Assembly: GCA_023410475.1 (NCBI GenBank) | Contig: JAEYPS010000017.1 | Span: 10,502 to 74,501, forward strand | DNA from: Bacillota bacterium | GTDB taxonomy: Bacteria > Bacillota > Clostridia > Christensenellales > SZUA-584 | Direction: 5' to 3' | Length of the DNA stretch: 64,000 nucleotides | In this document: in pieces, positions 41,142 through 49,865 of the stretch | Position numbering within the stretch: position 1 is the stretch's first letter | Layout of the letters: every line of letters begins with the position of its first letter | Made by a program: the position numbers and the translations under genes | Notes under the pieces: model-generated | Seen by the model: only the letters and a program-made list of their open reading frames with translations | The model's database searches: none | Told to the model about the DNA's origin: nothing

Positions 41142-42152
41142 ATGATATTGGTTACGGGAGCAGGCGGCCATATTGGCAACGTGCTCGTTAAATATCTTTA
41201 TTCAAAAGGCCATAAAGACCTTCGCGTGTTCGTCCAGGAAAGCGAGGACATTTCCCATATCCAAAAGTATGTAAAAGAGGTCATGCGCGGCGATATACGC
41301 GACGGCTACGCTGTCTCGGCGGCCGTTCGAGGCTGCGAGCATGTGTTTCACCTTGCGGGCCTTGTTCAGATTTCAGGCATACATAAAAAGGTAATATACG
41401 ACATTAACGTCGGCGGCACGAAAAACATCGTAGAGGCTTGCCTTGAAAAGGGCGTGAAGCGGTTGCTGCACGTTTCGAGCGTTCACGCTTTGAAGACTCC
41501 TCCCGCGGGCTCTATAGACGAGACGCTCGACCCCAATGTAAGAAACCTAAACGGAGCTTACGCAAAGTCGAAGGCCATGGCCACAATAGAGGTAATGAAC
41601 GCCCTGCAGAAAGGGCTCGACGCGGTTATCGTATTTCCGTCAGGCGTCATAGGGCCGTACGATTTTCGCTCGTCCTATACCGGCAGCGCCATAAAGGGAT
41701 ACATAGACGCAAAGAAGACTCAGTATTACTTCGACGGCAAATACGACTTTGTGGACGTCCGTGATGTCGCGGACGGCATATACAGGGCATGGAAGTACGG
41801 AGAAAAAGGGCAGGGATATATAATATCGGGCAGCGTTTCTAGCCTCGAGCAGATAATATGCGCCGTTGAGCAGAGCACCGGCAATACTATTAAGCGCCGC
41901 CGTTTGCCCCAGTTTGTCGTCAAGGCGGCGGCACGGCTTGCCCCCGCGTATTACGCTATGGCTCATAAAAAACCGATACTCTCGAAATATTCGATAGAAG
42001 TGCTTATGTCCAATTCTAATATATCGTGCGAAAAAGCGCAGAAGAGCCTCGGCTATAAGCCGCGCCCGCTGATAAAGACGATACGAGACATGGTGAGATG
42101 GCACAGGGTGGTCGGCAGAGCCAAGCGCGTCCCGAAAGGGTTCATAATATAG
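41142..42152 (+). CDS. NAD-dependent epimerase/dehydratase family protein
   Basis: The 336-residue product is an extended short-chain dehydrogenase: TGAGGHIGNVLV at the amino terminus binds NAD(P), DIRD and VFHLAG follow, and the catalytic pair is in YAKSK (about 148). The structure resembles dihydroflavonol-4-reductase-type enzymes. The substrate is unknown. The start has AAAGGAGAATC upstream; a TATAAT-like box lies at 41074-41079. It converges on the activase gene across a shared terminator. Confidence 0.9.
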   Translation: MILVTGAGGHIGNVLVKYLYSKGHKDLRVFVQESEDISHIQKYVKEVMRGDIRDGYAVSAAVRGCEHVFHLAGLVQISGIHKKVIYDINVGGTKNIVEACLEKGVKRLLHVSSVHALKTPPAGSIDETLDPNVRNLNGAYAKSKAMATIEVMNALQKGLDAVIVFPSGVIGPYDFRSSYTGSAIKGYIDAKKTQYYFDGKYDFVDVRDVADGIYRAWKYGEKGQGYIISGSVSSLEQIICAVEQSTGNTIKRRRLPQFVVKAAARLAPAYYAMAHKKPILSKYSIEVLMSNSNISCEKAQKSLGYKPRPLIKTIRDMVRWHRVVGRAKRVPKGFII

Positions 42153-42168
42153 CCTTAATAAAAAACGC

Positions 42169-42193
42169 AAGGCTGCGGTTCTGCCGCAGCCTT
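42169..42193. terminator. bidirectional terminator between epimerase and activase
   Basis: AAGGCTGCGG (42169-42178) pairs with CCGCAGCCTT (42184-42193). T-runs flank it on both strands, serving the two converging genes. Confidence 0.88.
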
Positions 42194-42211
42194 TTTATAT
42201 CTTTATACCGT

Positions 42212-45200
42212 TTATACCGCAGGAGCCGGTTCCTCAAGTTTATCGCCCTTATATTCCTGCTCCGCTTTTCTTATCTTTTCATGAGCCAGCGAAAGCATAA
42301 GCTTTATACGGTTCATCTGGTTCACCTCGCTCGCGCCCGGGTCGTAGTCTATAGCGACGATATTCGCCTCGGGGAACTTCGCGCGTATGGGCTGTATCAC
42401 TCCCTTGCCCACGATGTGGTTGGGCAGACACGCGAATGGCTGCACGCAGACGATGCCGTCCGCGCCCTCCTTTAAGAGCTCCGCCATCTCGCCCGTCAAA
42501 AACCACCCTTCTCCCGTCTGGTTGCCAAGCGACAGGAACTCCGCGGCCGCCTTCGCCTTATCGCTGATAAACGACGGCGGAGAGAAGCGTTTGCTTTCTT
42601 TCAGCACGCTGCGCATTAGCTTCCTCGAGTTCTCAATTATCGATACCGCGGCGTTGCCGAAATGCGCGAACAGCTTGGGCCTTCCGAGCTTCTCGTGCTT
42701 GAAGTTCATATTGTAAGCGCAATACAGCAGGAAATCTATAAGGTCGGGCACCCTTACTTCCGCGCCCTCGTCCTCTAGCACCTTTATTATCTGGTTGTTC
42801 GCAGTCGGGTGATATTTTACAAGTATCTCCCCCACGACGCCTATCACGGGCTTGCGCTCGCCGGTGACGGGTATGCCGTCAAACTCGTCCACCATCTCTT
42901 TTATGCTGCTCTTAAATTTTCGCGTGCTCAATGTCTTGATATTTTCAATAGCGATGTCGCGCCACTTGGCAAACGCCCGTTCAGCATCGCCCCCGCTTGC
43001 CTCATAAGGCCTCGTCGCGAGCGTCAGCCTGTTCAAAAGGTCTCCGTATACCATAGCGCGCATGGCCCGCCTTATGAGCCTGAGCGTTATCTTGAATCCG
43101 GGGTGTTTTTCTATGCCGCCCGCGCTCAGCGATATCACGGGGATATAGCCGTACCCCGCGTCGGTAAGCGCCTTTCTAATAAAGCTGATATAGTTTGATG
43201 CCCTGCAACCCCCGCCCGTCTGCGATATTATGCACGCGAGCTTCGAGGTGTCGTATCTTCCCGACTTGACGGCCTCAATAAGCTGCCCCGTAACGAGTAT
43301 GGACGGGTAGCACGCGTCGTTGTTGACGTACTTTAGGCCCTCATCCACGGCGGCCTTGTCTACGGAAGGCAAAAGCTCGAATTTGAAACCCGACGCCTGA
43401 AACGCGGCTTTTAAGAAGTTAAAGTGTATAGGCGACATCTGCGGCGAGAGTATCGTGTAATCCTTCATCATGAACTTCTCGAACACGACATTTTTATATT
43501 CCGCCGCTTTGTCTTTTACTGCCTCCGCTTTGCCCTTCACGGCCTCGGCCTTATCCCTTACGGCGTCGGCTATAGCCTGAAGTCCGCTTTTCTTTCCGCG
43601 CTCGGATACAGCTGCCGCGAGTGAGCGCAGCCTTATCTTAATAGACCCGGTGTTACTTATCTCGTCTATCTTTATAAGCGTGTATATCTTGCCGTACGCC
43701 TTCATTATCTCCTGAACCTGGTCGGTGACTACGGCGTCTATACCGCAGCCGAAAGAGTTCAGCTGCACGAGCTCGAGTCCCGGCGTCCTGCCCGCGAGGT
43801 GAGCCGCAGAGTATATGCGCGTATGATAAACCCACTGGTCGAGCACCCGTATCCTAAGATACTCCCCGAGGTGCGCAACGCTCTGCTCCGTAAGCACCGC
43901 GAACCCGAGAGATGTGATTATAGAGGAAATACCGTGGTTTATCTCGGGGTCAATATGATACGGCCTTCCGCCGAGTATTATCGCCTTTATCTCGCCGCGC
44001 CTTACTCTCGCGACAATCTTCTCGCCCTGGCGCCTTATGTCGGCTTGGAACGCGAGCTTTTCCGTCCACGCGAGCCTTGCCGCCCGCCTTACCTCGCCAG
44101 CCGGTATGTCCGCAAATTCCTCGACGAGCCTCTTTATGAGCCTGTTTAACCTGTCCATGGGCAAAAAAGGCATCAAAAGCTCGACGCCGTTTTCCTTTAT
44201 CTCGGGCATGTTGTTTTTGATATTCTCGGCATATGACGTGACTATGGGGCAGTTGTAGTTGTTGTCTGCCCTTTTCTGCTCTTTTCTCTCGTACGGTATG
44301 CACGGCAGGAATATGGTCTTAACGCCTGCGTCGATGAGCTTCCTCACAGCCCCGTGCGCGAGCTTTGCCGGATAACACAGCGACTCGGAAGGAATGCTCT
44401 CAATGCCCGCAGTGTATACCGACCTCGACGAGCGCGGAGACAGCACGACCCTGTACGAGAGCGCCGTAAAAAACGTGTGCCAGAACGGGTAATTCTCGTA
44501 CATTCCGAGCACTCTCGGTATGCCTATCTCTCCTCTTTTTGCCTTATCAGCATCCAGCGGCATATACGAGAACATCCTGCTGTACGTATAATCGTACATA
44601 TCAGGCAGGCTGCTCTTGTCCTGGCCGTCCCCCGCTCCCCTCTCGCAGCGGTTGCCGGATATGAACTTGCGCCCGTCACCGAAGGTGTTTATCGTCAGGC
44701 GGCAGTTGTTCTCGCACCCGCCGCACCTTGTGTTTTTCTTCGTTATCTGCATTGAGCCGAGAGCCTCTCTTGACAGCACGGAAGAAAACGCTCCTTCAGG
44801 GCACGCTTCCTTCGCTATAAGTGCCGCGCCGTACGCTCCCATAAGCCCGGCTATGTCCGGCCTTATGACCTCGCGGCCCGACAAAAGCTCAAGCGCGCGC
44901 AGCACGGCGTCGTTAAGGAACGTGCCGCCTTGCACGACGACGTTTTCTCCCAGTTCGTCTGCGTTTTTGAGCTTTATCACCTTATATAGCGCGTTCTTGA
45001 CGACAGAGTACGAAAGCCCGGCGGATATCGCGCCCAGCATCGCGCCCTCCTTCTGAGCCTGCCTTACCTTTGAGTTCATGAACACCGTGCACCGGCTGCC
45101 AAGATCGACAGGCCGAGATGCAAATAGAGCATGCCTCGCGAACTCCTCTATCGATACTCCCAGAGACGCCGCGAACGTCTCAAGGAACGAGCCGCAACCC

Positions 45201-46531
45201 GACGAACACGCCTCGTTCAGTATGACCTCGTCAATAACGCCGTCCTTTATTCGCATACATTTCATGTCCTGACCGCCGATGTCGAGTATGAAATCCGTTT
45301 CCGGCATGAAATACTTCGCCGCGGTGTAGTGCGCTACCGTCTCAACCTCGTTGTGGTCGAGTTTGAACGCTGCTTTCGCCAGATGCTCGCCGTACCCCGT
45401 TGAGGCCGCGTGCGCTATATACGCCCCTTCGGGCAGCGCGTCGTATATTCCAAAGAGTATATCCTTAATAATATCAAGCGGCCTGCCTTCGTTTGAGCCG
45501 TAATGAGTATGCAGTATCTCCCCTTCGTCCGATATAAGCACGGCCTTCGTAGTCGTTGAGCCCGCGTCTATTCCGAGATAACACGCACCTTTGTAATCCG
45601 CAAGCGGTCTTTTGGGTGCGTCCGCCGCCGCGTGCCTTTGCTTAAACTCCTCGTATTCGATCTCGTCTTTGAACAGCGGCGAAAGATGCGGCGTTGTGTC
45701 TTCAAACTTTTTGCGGCTTTTCGTTCTTTCCAGCAGCGCTCCAAGGCTCACGCGCTCGCTCGCCATTATCGCCGCGCCCGCCGCGACGAACATCATGGCG
45801 TACTGCGTCTCCATAATGCTTTCGGGGGCGAGCTTGAGCGTCTTTACGAACTGCGCTTTCAGCGACGGCAGAAAGTGCAAAGGCCCGCCCAGAAACGCTA
45901 TCTTTCCCCTAATCGGCCTTCCGCATGCAAGACCGCTTATCGTTTGATTTACGACGGCCTGAAACACCGAGGCCGCGATGTCCTCCCTTGCCGCGCCCTC
46001 GTTTATGAGAGGCTGTATGTCGCTCTTAGCGAACACGCCGCATCGCGCCGCAATCTCATAGATATTCGTCGCCTTTGCTGCAAGCGCGTCCAGGCCCTTC
46101 GCGTCCGTCTGAAGCAGCGATGCCATCTGGTCTATAAAAGCGCCGGTGCCTCCCGCGCACGTTCCGTTCATGCGCTGCTCAGTGCTGCCCGAAAAATACG
46201 TTATCTTCGCGTCTTCGCCGCCAAGCTCTATAGCTACGTCCGTTTCAGGTATGAACTCCCTGACCGCGCTGCCCGCCGCGATGACTTCCTGTACAAACGG
46301 AAGAGAAAGCCATTTGCCTACCGAAAGCCCGCCCGAACCCGTTACGCACGCATACACTTCTATATCACCGAGCGCGTCATACGCGTCTTTCAGCATATCG
46401 CGCACCGCGCCCGCTATATCGCTCATGTGTCTTTTATAATAACTGTGGATCGCTTTCCCCTGTGCCATTACCGCGCATTTGACAGTGGTCGACCCAACGT
46501 CCAGCCCAAGTTTACAGATCTCTTTACCCAT
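42212..46531 (-). CDS. giant 2-hydroxyacyl-CoA dehydratase activase-related protein
   Basis: The product is about 1439 residues. Two tandem ASKHA ATPase domains of the HgdC/BadF type come first: LGLDVGSTTVKC with NGTCAGGTGAF, and YLGIDAGSTTTKAVL with EACSSGCGSFL and GSRCTVF (cluster cysteines). Then come a CxxC segment (TRCGGCENNC) and a DUF2229/HgdB-like region to the end. Such proteins use ATP hydrolysis to send low-potential electrons to Fe-S dehydratases. The specific partner is not encoded nearby. The frame extends to 46609; I use the ATG at 46531 (MGKEICKLGLDVG) because homology begins there, though its ribosome site is imperfect. Confidence 0.9.
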   Translation of the reverse strand: MGKEICKLGLDVGSTTVKCAVMAQGKAIHSYYKRHMSDIAGAVRDMLKDAYDALGDIEVYACVTGSGGLSVGKWLSLPFVQEVIAAGSAVREFIPETDVAIELGGEDAKITYFSGSTEQRMNGTCAGGTGAFIDQMASLLQTDAKGLDALAAKATNIYEIAARCGVFAKSDIQPLINEGAAREDIAASVFQAVVNQTISGLACGRPIRGKIAFLGGPLHFLPSLKAQFVKTLKLAPESIMETQYAMMFVAAGAAIMASERVSLGALLERTKSRKKFEDTTPHLSPLFKDEIEYEEFKQRHAAADAPKRPLADYKGACYLGIDAGSTTTKAVLISDEGEILHTHYGSNEGRPLDIIKDILFGIYDALPEGAYIAHAASTGYGEHLAKAAFKLDHNEVETVAHYTAAKYFMPETDFILDIGGQDMKCMRIKDGVIDEVILNEACSSGCGSFLETFAASLGVSIEEFARHALFASRPVDLGSRCTVFMNSKVRQAQKEGAMLGAISAGLSYSVVKNALYKVIKLKNADELGENVVVQGGTFLNDAVLRALELLSGREVIRPDIAGLMGAYGAALIAKEACPEGAFSSVLSREALGSMQITKKNTRCGGCENNCRLTINTFGDGRKFISGNRCERGAGDGQDKSSLPDMYDYTYSRMFSYMPLDADKAKRGEIGIPRVLGMYENYPFWHTFFTALSYRVVLSPRSSRSVYTAGIESIPSESLCYPAKLAHGAVRKLIDAGVKTIFLPCIPYERKEQKRADNNYNCPIVTSYAENIKNNMPEIKENGVELLMPFLPMDRLNRLIKRLVEEFADIPAGEVRRAARLAWTEKLAFQADIRRQGEKIVARVRRGEIKAIILGGRPYHIDPEINHGISSIITSLGFAVLTEQSVAHLGEYLRIRVLDQWVYHTRIYSAAHLAGRTPGLELVQLNSFGCGIDAVVTDQVQEIMKAYGKIYTLIKIDEISNTGSIKIRLRSLAAAVSERGKKSGLQAIADAVRDKAEAVKGKAEAVKDKAAEYKNVVFEKFMMKDYTILSPQMSPIHFNFLKAAFQASGFKFELLPSVDKAAVDEGLKYVNNDACYPSILVTGQLIEAVKSGRYDTSKLACIISQTGGGCRASNYISFIRKALTDAGYGYIPVISLSAGGIEKHPGFKITLRLIRRAMRAMVYGDLLNRLTLATRPYEASGGDAERAFAKWRDIAIENIKTLSTRKFKSSIKEMVDEFDGIPVTGERKPVIGVVGEILVKYHPTANNQIIKVLEDEGAEVRVPDLIDFLLYCAYNMNFKHEKLGRPKLFAHFGNAAVSIIENSRKLMRSVLKESKRFSPPSFISDKAKAAAEFLSLGNQTGEGWFLTGEMAELLKEGADGIVCVQPFACLPNHIVGKGVIQPIRAKFPEANIVAIDYDPGASEVNQMNRIKLMLSLAHEKIRKAEQEYKGDKLEEPAPAV
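43506..43568 (-). repeat. three 21-base repeats coding a 7-residue repeat
   Basis: Three consecutive 21-base units encode DAVRDKA, EAVKGKA and EAVKDKA, inserted as a charged amphipathic helix inside the activase. It is probably a linker. Confidence 0.7.
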
Positions 46532-46690
46532 ATCGTTAATCCGGATTCCTTTCGCATCGATTAGTATACACCTAACGCAATGAATAATAAAGCGGCAAGA
46601 TAAAATCATAATCTATATTCATTATATAATAATATGTAACTTTATGTGTAAAGCTTGATTGCAGGCGCACTTTCATGTTATTATTTATGC

Positions 46691-46725
46691 ACACCTCAAA
46701 AAGCATTCATAACTTTTTGAGGACC
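46691..46725. repeat. dispersed hairpin repeat, copy A
   Basis: CCTCAAAAAG pairs with CTTTTTGAGG, preceded by ACA and followed by ACCTCGTAT. It is homologous to copy C at 61511-61544 with one compensated base pair. Confidence 0.65.
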
Positions 46726-46810
46726 TCGTATTAACGATATTAATATTCGCACACGTGCGATTCCTTGTATAAGGCGCTGTATTTCAATTCCGCGGCGCCC
46801 GGTGCATGTA

Positions 46811-46843
46811 CGCTCCCAAAAACTTCACGACTTTTTGGGGACC
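46811..46843. repeat. dispersed hairpin repeat, copy B
   Basis: CTCCCAAAAA and ACTTTTTGGGG form the stem, with TTCACG as loop, identical in part to copy C. The upper stem has a one-base difference. Confidence 0.6.
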
Positions 46844-46964
46844 AAGTAAAACCCGGTAACTCCGGAAGAAGGGGCCGCTGAGAACGGCTCCTGCATCAAA
46901 AATCAATTTTGGCAGACTGCTGTGTTTTGTTGTTTGTGCTTTGGGTATCAGGCGTTATTTGAAC

Positions 46965-47003
46965 ACCTGAAAAAAACGTTTTCTGTTACCTGAAAAGAAC
47001 GTA
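46965..47003 (+). repeat. short direct repeat upstream of dapB-like gene
   Basis: ACCTGAAAAAAACGTT (46965-46980) and ACCTGAAAAGAACGTA (46988-47003) repeat with 23-base spacing, about two helical turns, which would suit a dimeric regulator. Confidence 0.4.
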
Positions 47004-47030
47004 TTACTGCATTTAATATGACTTGCGTTC

Positions 47031-47072
47031 ATACGCTGCAAAGATTAACGGAATAATATTTATGCAGCGTAT
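47031..47072 (+). promoter_or_regulatory. inverted repeat before the DapB-like gene
   Basis: ATACGCTGCA (47031-47040) and TGCAGCGTAT (47063-47072) are perfect complements with a 22-base spacer, ending 16 bases before the AAGGAGG box. It may be an operator or a leader stem-loop. Confidence 0.45.
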
Positions 47073-47103
47073 AGCTTAAATAAACCGAAGGAGGATAAAG
47101 ATA

Positions 47104-47883
47104 TTGAGTATAAGTGTTGGGATGTACGGGTTTGGGAAGACCGGCTATTTTGTTGCTCAGGAGATACTGAAGGACGACGTCTGCGACTTAAAATGGGTGA
47201 TCAGAAGGTCTTCAAAGCATGAGGGCGATTATGCGAGCAGGCTTTTTGGTTTTGAGTATGACAAAGGTATCATACATTCCTTAGGCTCGATACAGCCTGA
47301 GACGTTTTTTAAGGACAACTTCGTTGATATTATAATAGATTTTTCAGGCGTATCGGCTGTCGAGTCTTATCAGGCAGCTGCCCCTTACGGCACGAGGATA
47401 GTATCAGCCGTGTCAAAATATGATAAAGAGCATCTTAACCAGCTAAAAGCTCTCGGTCAGCAGACGGCCGTACTGTATTCTCCGAATATAACGCTCGGCA
47501 TCAACTTTCTTATAGAGATATCCAAAGTGCTCCAGCGCATAGTGCCTCACGCCGATATTGAGATAATAGAAGAGCATTTCAGAGACAAGCCCGACACCTC
47601 AGGAACGGCGCTGCGCATCGCCGAGGATCTTGGGCTTGACAGGCAAAGGCATGTCAACTCCATAAGGGTGGGAGGCATTGTCGGAAAGCACGAAGTGGTA
47701 TTCGGGCTGCCGAATCAGACAATCCGCCTTATACACGAATCATTAAACAGAGCGGCGTTCGGGCAGGGCGCGATATACGCGGCAAAGTGGCTTATACACA
47801 AGAAAAAAGGCGTTTACACTATGGAGGAGGCCGTAAAGCTAAGCTTTGCCAAAAATCTAAACATTTTTGACCCTGAGTGTTAG
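47104..47883 (+). CDS. DapB-like 4-hydroxy-tetrahydrodipicolinate reductase family protein
   Basis: The 259-residue product has an amino-terminal NAD(P) fold (GMYGFGKTG), then SPNITLGINFLIEISK and EIIEEHFRDKPDTSGTALRI, which match DapB. The catalytic His and Lys (His158, Lys162) are kept, but the intervening HR-H pattern is F-R-D and the PSGT motif lacks its Pro. The tail (IVGKHEVVFGLPNQTIRL, FGQGAIYAAKWL) is DapB-like. It is a lysine/diaminopimelate pathway enzyme or a divergent paralog. The TTG start has a perfect GAAGGAGGATA box. Confidence 0.8.
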   Translation: MSISVGMYGFGKTGYFVAQEILKDDVCDLKWVIRRSSKHEGDYASRLFGFEYDKGIIHSLGSIQPETFFKDNFVDIIIDFSGVSAVESYQAAAPYGTRIVSAVSKYDKEHLNQLKALGQQTAVLYSPNITLGINFLIEISKVLQRIVPHADIEIIEEHFRDKPDTSGTALRIAEDLGLDRQRHVNSIRVGGIVGKHEVVFGLPNQTIRLIHESLNRAAFGQGAIYAAKWLIHKKKGVYTMEEAVKLSFAKNLNIFDPEC

Positions 47884-47938
47884 CACACCCGTAAATACCC
47901 TGCTTTTAATAATCAAAATCCTGCGCTGCATACAGGCA

Positions 47939-47966
47939 CAAAAAAGCCTCCTTATCGGAGGCTTTA
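47939..47966. terminator. bidirectional terminator between DapB-like gene and acetyltransferase
   Basis: AGCCTCC (47945-47951) pairs with GGAGGCT (47957-47963); A-run before and T-rich bases after. Confidence 0.8.
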
Positions 47967-47969
47967 ATG

Positions 47970-49100
47970 CTATCCAAGATGTTTTACGAAGCAGCGCCTG
48001 CGCTTGTGCTGCCTTACGTCATAATTCTTCCAGAAATCCTGTACCTTTCTGTTATGCTCGAGCTCGGGCGAGGATTCGGCATACTCAACGCCCTGCTCTA
48101 TAGCCGAGGCGGTTATCTCGTTCATAAGCAGCGCGGCAAGCCCTGCCTTCTGGTAATCGGGGTGCACTGCGACGAGGTAAAGCTCTATCTCTTTGGGGCT
48201 TTTGAGAGCCTTTAAGAGATATGCCCATCCAAACGGCAGCATCCTGCCCTTCGATTTCTGAAACGCCCTCGCCAAAGACGGTGCCGCAAGCCCGAACCCT
48301 ACGAGCTTGTCGTTTTCATCGACGATGAACTTTGCGTATTTGGGGCTCAGCAGGGGCGTAAAGCGCCTGAGATAATCTTTTGCGACATTCTCGGTGTACG
48401 GAACTACTCCGTACAGGTCTTTATAGCACTCGCTCATAAGGTCGAAAAACTGTATTATGATGGGGGCTGCTTCCTTGATCTTTTTAATATTGTAGAAACG
48501 CACATTCGAGCGCTCCATCACCTTTTTGGCGAGCTGCTGCACGCGCGCTACCCTCTTGTCGTTTCTGTCGGGCGCTTTGATGCGATATTCCACCCAATCG
48601 ATATCCTTTTGATATCCATGAGCCTCATAATGTTTCTGATAGTAAGGATAGTTATATATCGTGACGGTAGAGCCCATCTCGTCGAAGCCCTCTATAAGGA
48701 GCCCTTCCTTGTCAAGGTCGGTAAAACCAAGCGGCCCGTGAGCCTCGTTTAGCCCTTGATCTTTCGCCCAGTCTTCAACGGCCTTGAAAAGCGCTCCCGA
48801 AACCTCCATGTCATCGATAAAATCCATTCTGGTTATGCGGATCTGCTTTTGGTCCCAGAGCTCGTTTGACGTATGGTTGACTATAGCTCCTATTCGCCCG
48901 ACAATTTTACCTTCTCTGTACGCTAGAAAAAATTTGGCGTCGCAGTATTCAAACGAAAAGTTCGTCTCGGGCCTGAGCATATCCAATTCGTCGGCTTTAA
49001 GCTCCGGCACATAGTTCTTCTGTCCTTTATACAGCTTGTCCGGAAAGCTGACGAATTTTTTAAGGTCTTTTACTTCGCTGATCTCTTTTACCTCAACCAT
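47970..49100 (-). CDS. GNAT family N-acetyltransferase, two-domain
   Basis: The product (376 residues) belongs to a two-domain acetyltransferase-like family: PDKLYKGQKNYVPELKADE at the amino terminus, GRIGAIVNHTSNE, GPLGFTDLDKEGLLIEGFDE, and a carboxy-terminal GNAT segment (ELYLVAVHPDYQKAGLAALL). The acceptor is unknown. The frame opens at a TTG at 49112, but the ATG at 49100 follows GGGGGA and is preferred. It shares a terminator with the DapB-like gene. Confidence 0.85.
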   Translation of the reverse strand: MVEVKEISEVKDLKKFVSFPDKLYKGQKNYVPELKADELDMLRPETNFSFEYCDAKFFLAYREGKIVGRIGAIVNHTSNELWDQKQIRITRMDFIDDMEVSGALFKAVEDWAKDQGLNEAHGPLGFTDLDKEGLLIEGFDEMGSTVTIYNYPYYQKHYEAHGYQKDIDWVEYRIKAPDRNDKRVARVQQLAKKVMERSNVRFYNIKKIKEAAPIIIQFFDLMSECYKDLYGVVPYTENVAKDYLRRFTPLLSPKYAKFIVDENDKLVGFGLAAPSLARAFQKSKGRMLPFGWAYLLKALKSPKEIELYLVAVHPDYQKAGLAALLMNEITASAIEQGVEYAESSPELEHNRKVQDFWKNYDVRQHKRRRCFVKHLG

Positions 49101-49290
49101 GGCTTCCCCCAACCTCTACAATAAAGAATATAGATTTATTATATCAAACGCCTTTGTATAAGTATATAAAAATAATCCTCGCGCGCCTTATCGGATGTGG
49201 TATATTATTTTATTTTTTGGCAACCATTGTTTTATAGCAACCGCTTTTATGCTCCTTTATATTTTGCGTAAATAATTAATGCGCAAGAAA

Positions 49291-49320
49291 GCAGCAGGGC
49301 CGCCAGTGCGGCCTTGTTGC
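49291..49320 (-). terminator. strong hairpin after mreD
   Basis: A 13-pair stem with three G-U pairs on one strand (49291-49303 with 49308-49320, loop CAGT) lies 24 bases beyond the mreD stop. The following sequence is only moderately T-rich. Confidence 0.6.
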
Positions 49321-49343
49321 GTATTATGTTGTTTGGCAGAGGT

Positions 49344-49865
49344 TTACGACAGTCTCCTGAAATCTTCCGAGCTTCTTTTCTTTAAACTCTTTGTTCGGTA
49401 GAGCCTGCGCATTATCAGATGAACGAGAAACATGAAAACGCCCGTCATGGCGGCCTCGGGAAGCATATACCTTAAAAACATTTCTGAAAGCAAAAACTGC
49501 TTGTCAAGAGTATACGCCAAAAGCGCGCCCAAAGCCTCGCGCATAAAATAACCGCCGATGGCGAGAAAAAACGGGAGCACTATTTTATCTACATAGTAGA
49601 TGTTTTTGCGTATAAAGAACATAACGGCGCCTGTCAGAAAATAAGGAAGGGCGTAATATCCTATTATGCCCGAATAAAGATCGAGAAAAAGCCCGCATGC
49701 AAGACCGACAGCCGCTCCGGCCATGCTGTTTTCGAGTATGACTATCGACACTATTGTGCAAACGATGATATCGGGAGCCGTATCGGCTATATTTATATGA
49801 GGGAACACGGCGCTCGCAATAATTATATTGACAAACGTAACGGCGGCTAATATCAGATACCTCAT
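49344..49865 (-). CDS. mreD: rod shape-determining protein MreD
   Basis: The 173-residue membrane protein has five to six helices and the family pattern (INIADTAPDIIVCTIVSIVI, GLACGLFLDLYSGIIGYYAL). It works with MreC and the elongasome in lateral wall synthesis. Its ATG overlaps the mreC stop (ATGA). No mreB is seen next to the pair in this window. Confidence 0.88.
   Translation of the reverse strand: MRYLILAAVTFVNIIIASAVFPHINIADTAPDIIVCTIVSIVILENSMAGAAVGLACGLFLDLYSGIIGYYALPYFLTGAVMFFIRKNIYYVDKIVLPFFLAIGGYFMREALGALLAYTLDKQFLLSEMFLRYMLPEAAMTGVFMFLVHLIMRRLYRTKSLKKRSSEDFRRLS

Larger units (their letters stand above)
46610..47103. other. gene-free region of about 490 bases with repeats and hairpins
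   Basis: No open frame here is convincing. The region holds two copies of a dispersed hairpin repeat (46691-46725, 46811-46843), a direct repeat (46965-47003) and a 10-base inverted repeat (47031-47072) just before the DapB-like gene. It lies between divergent genes, so it should carry both promoters. Confidence 0.6.
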
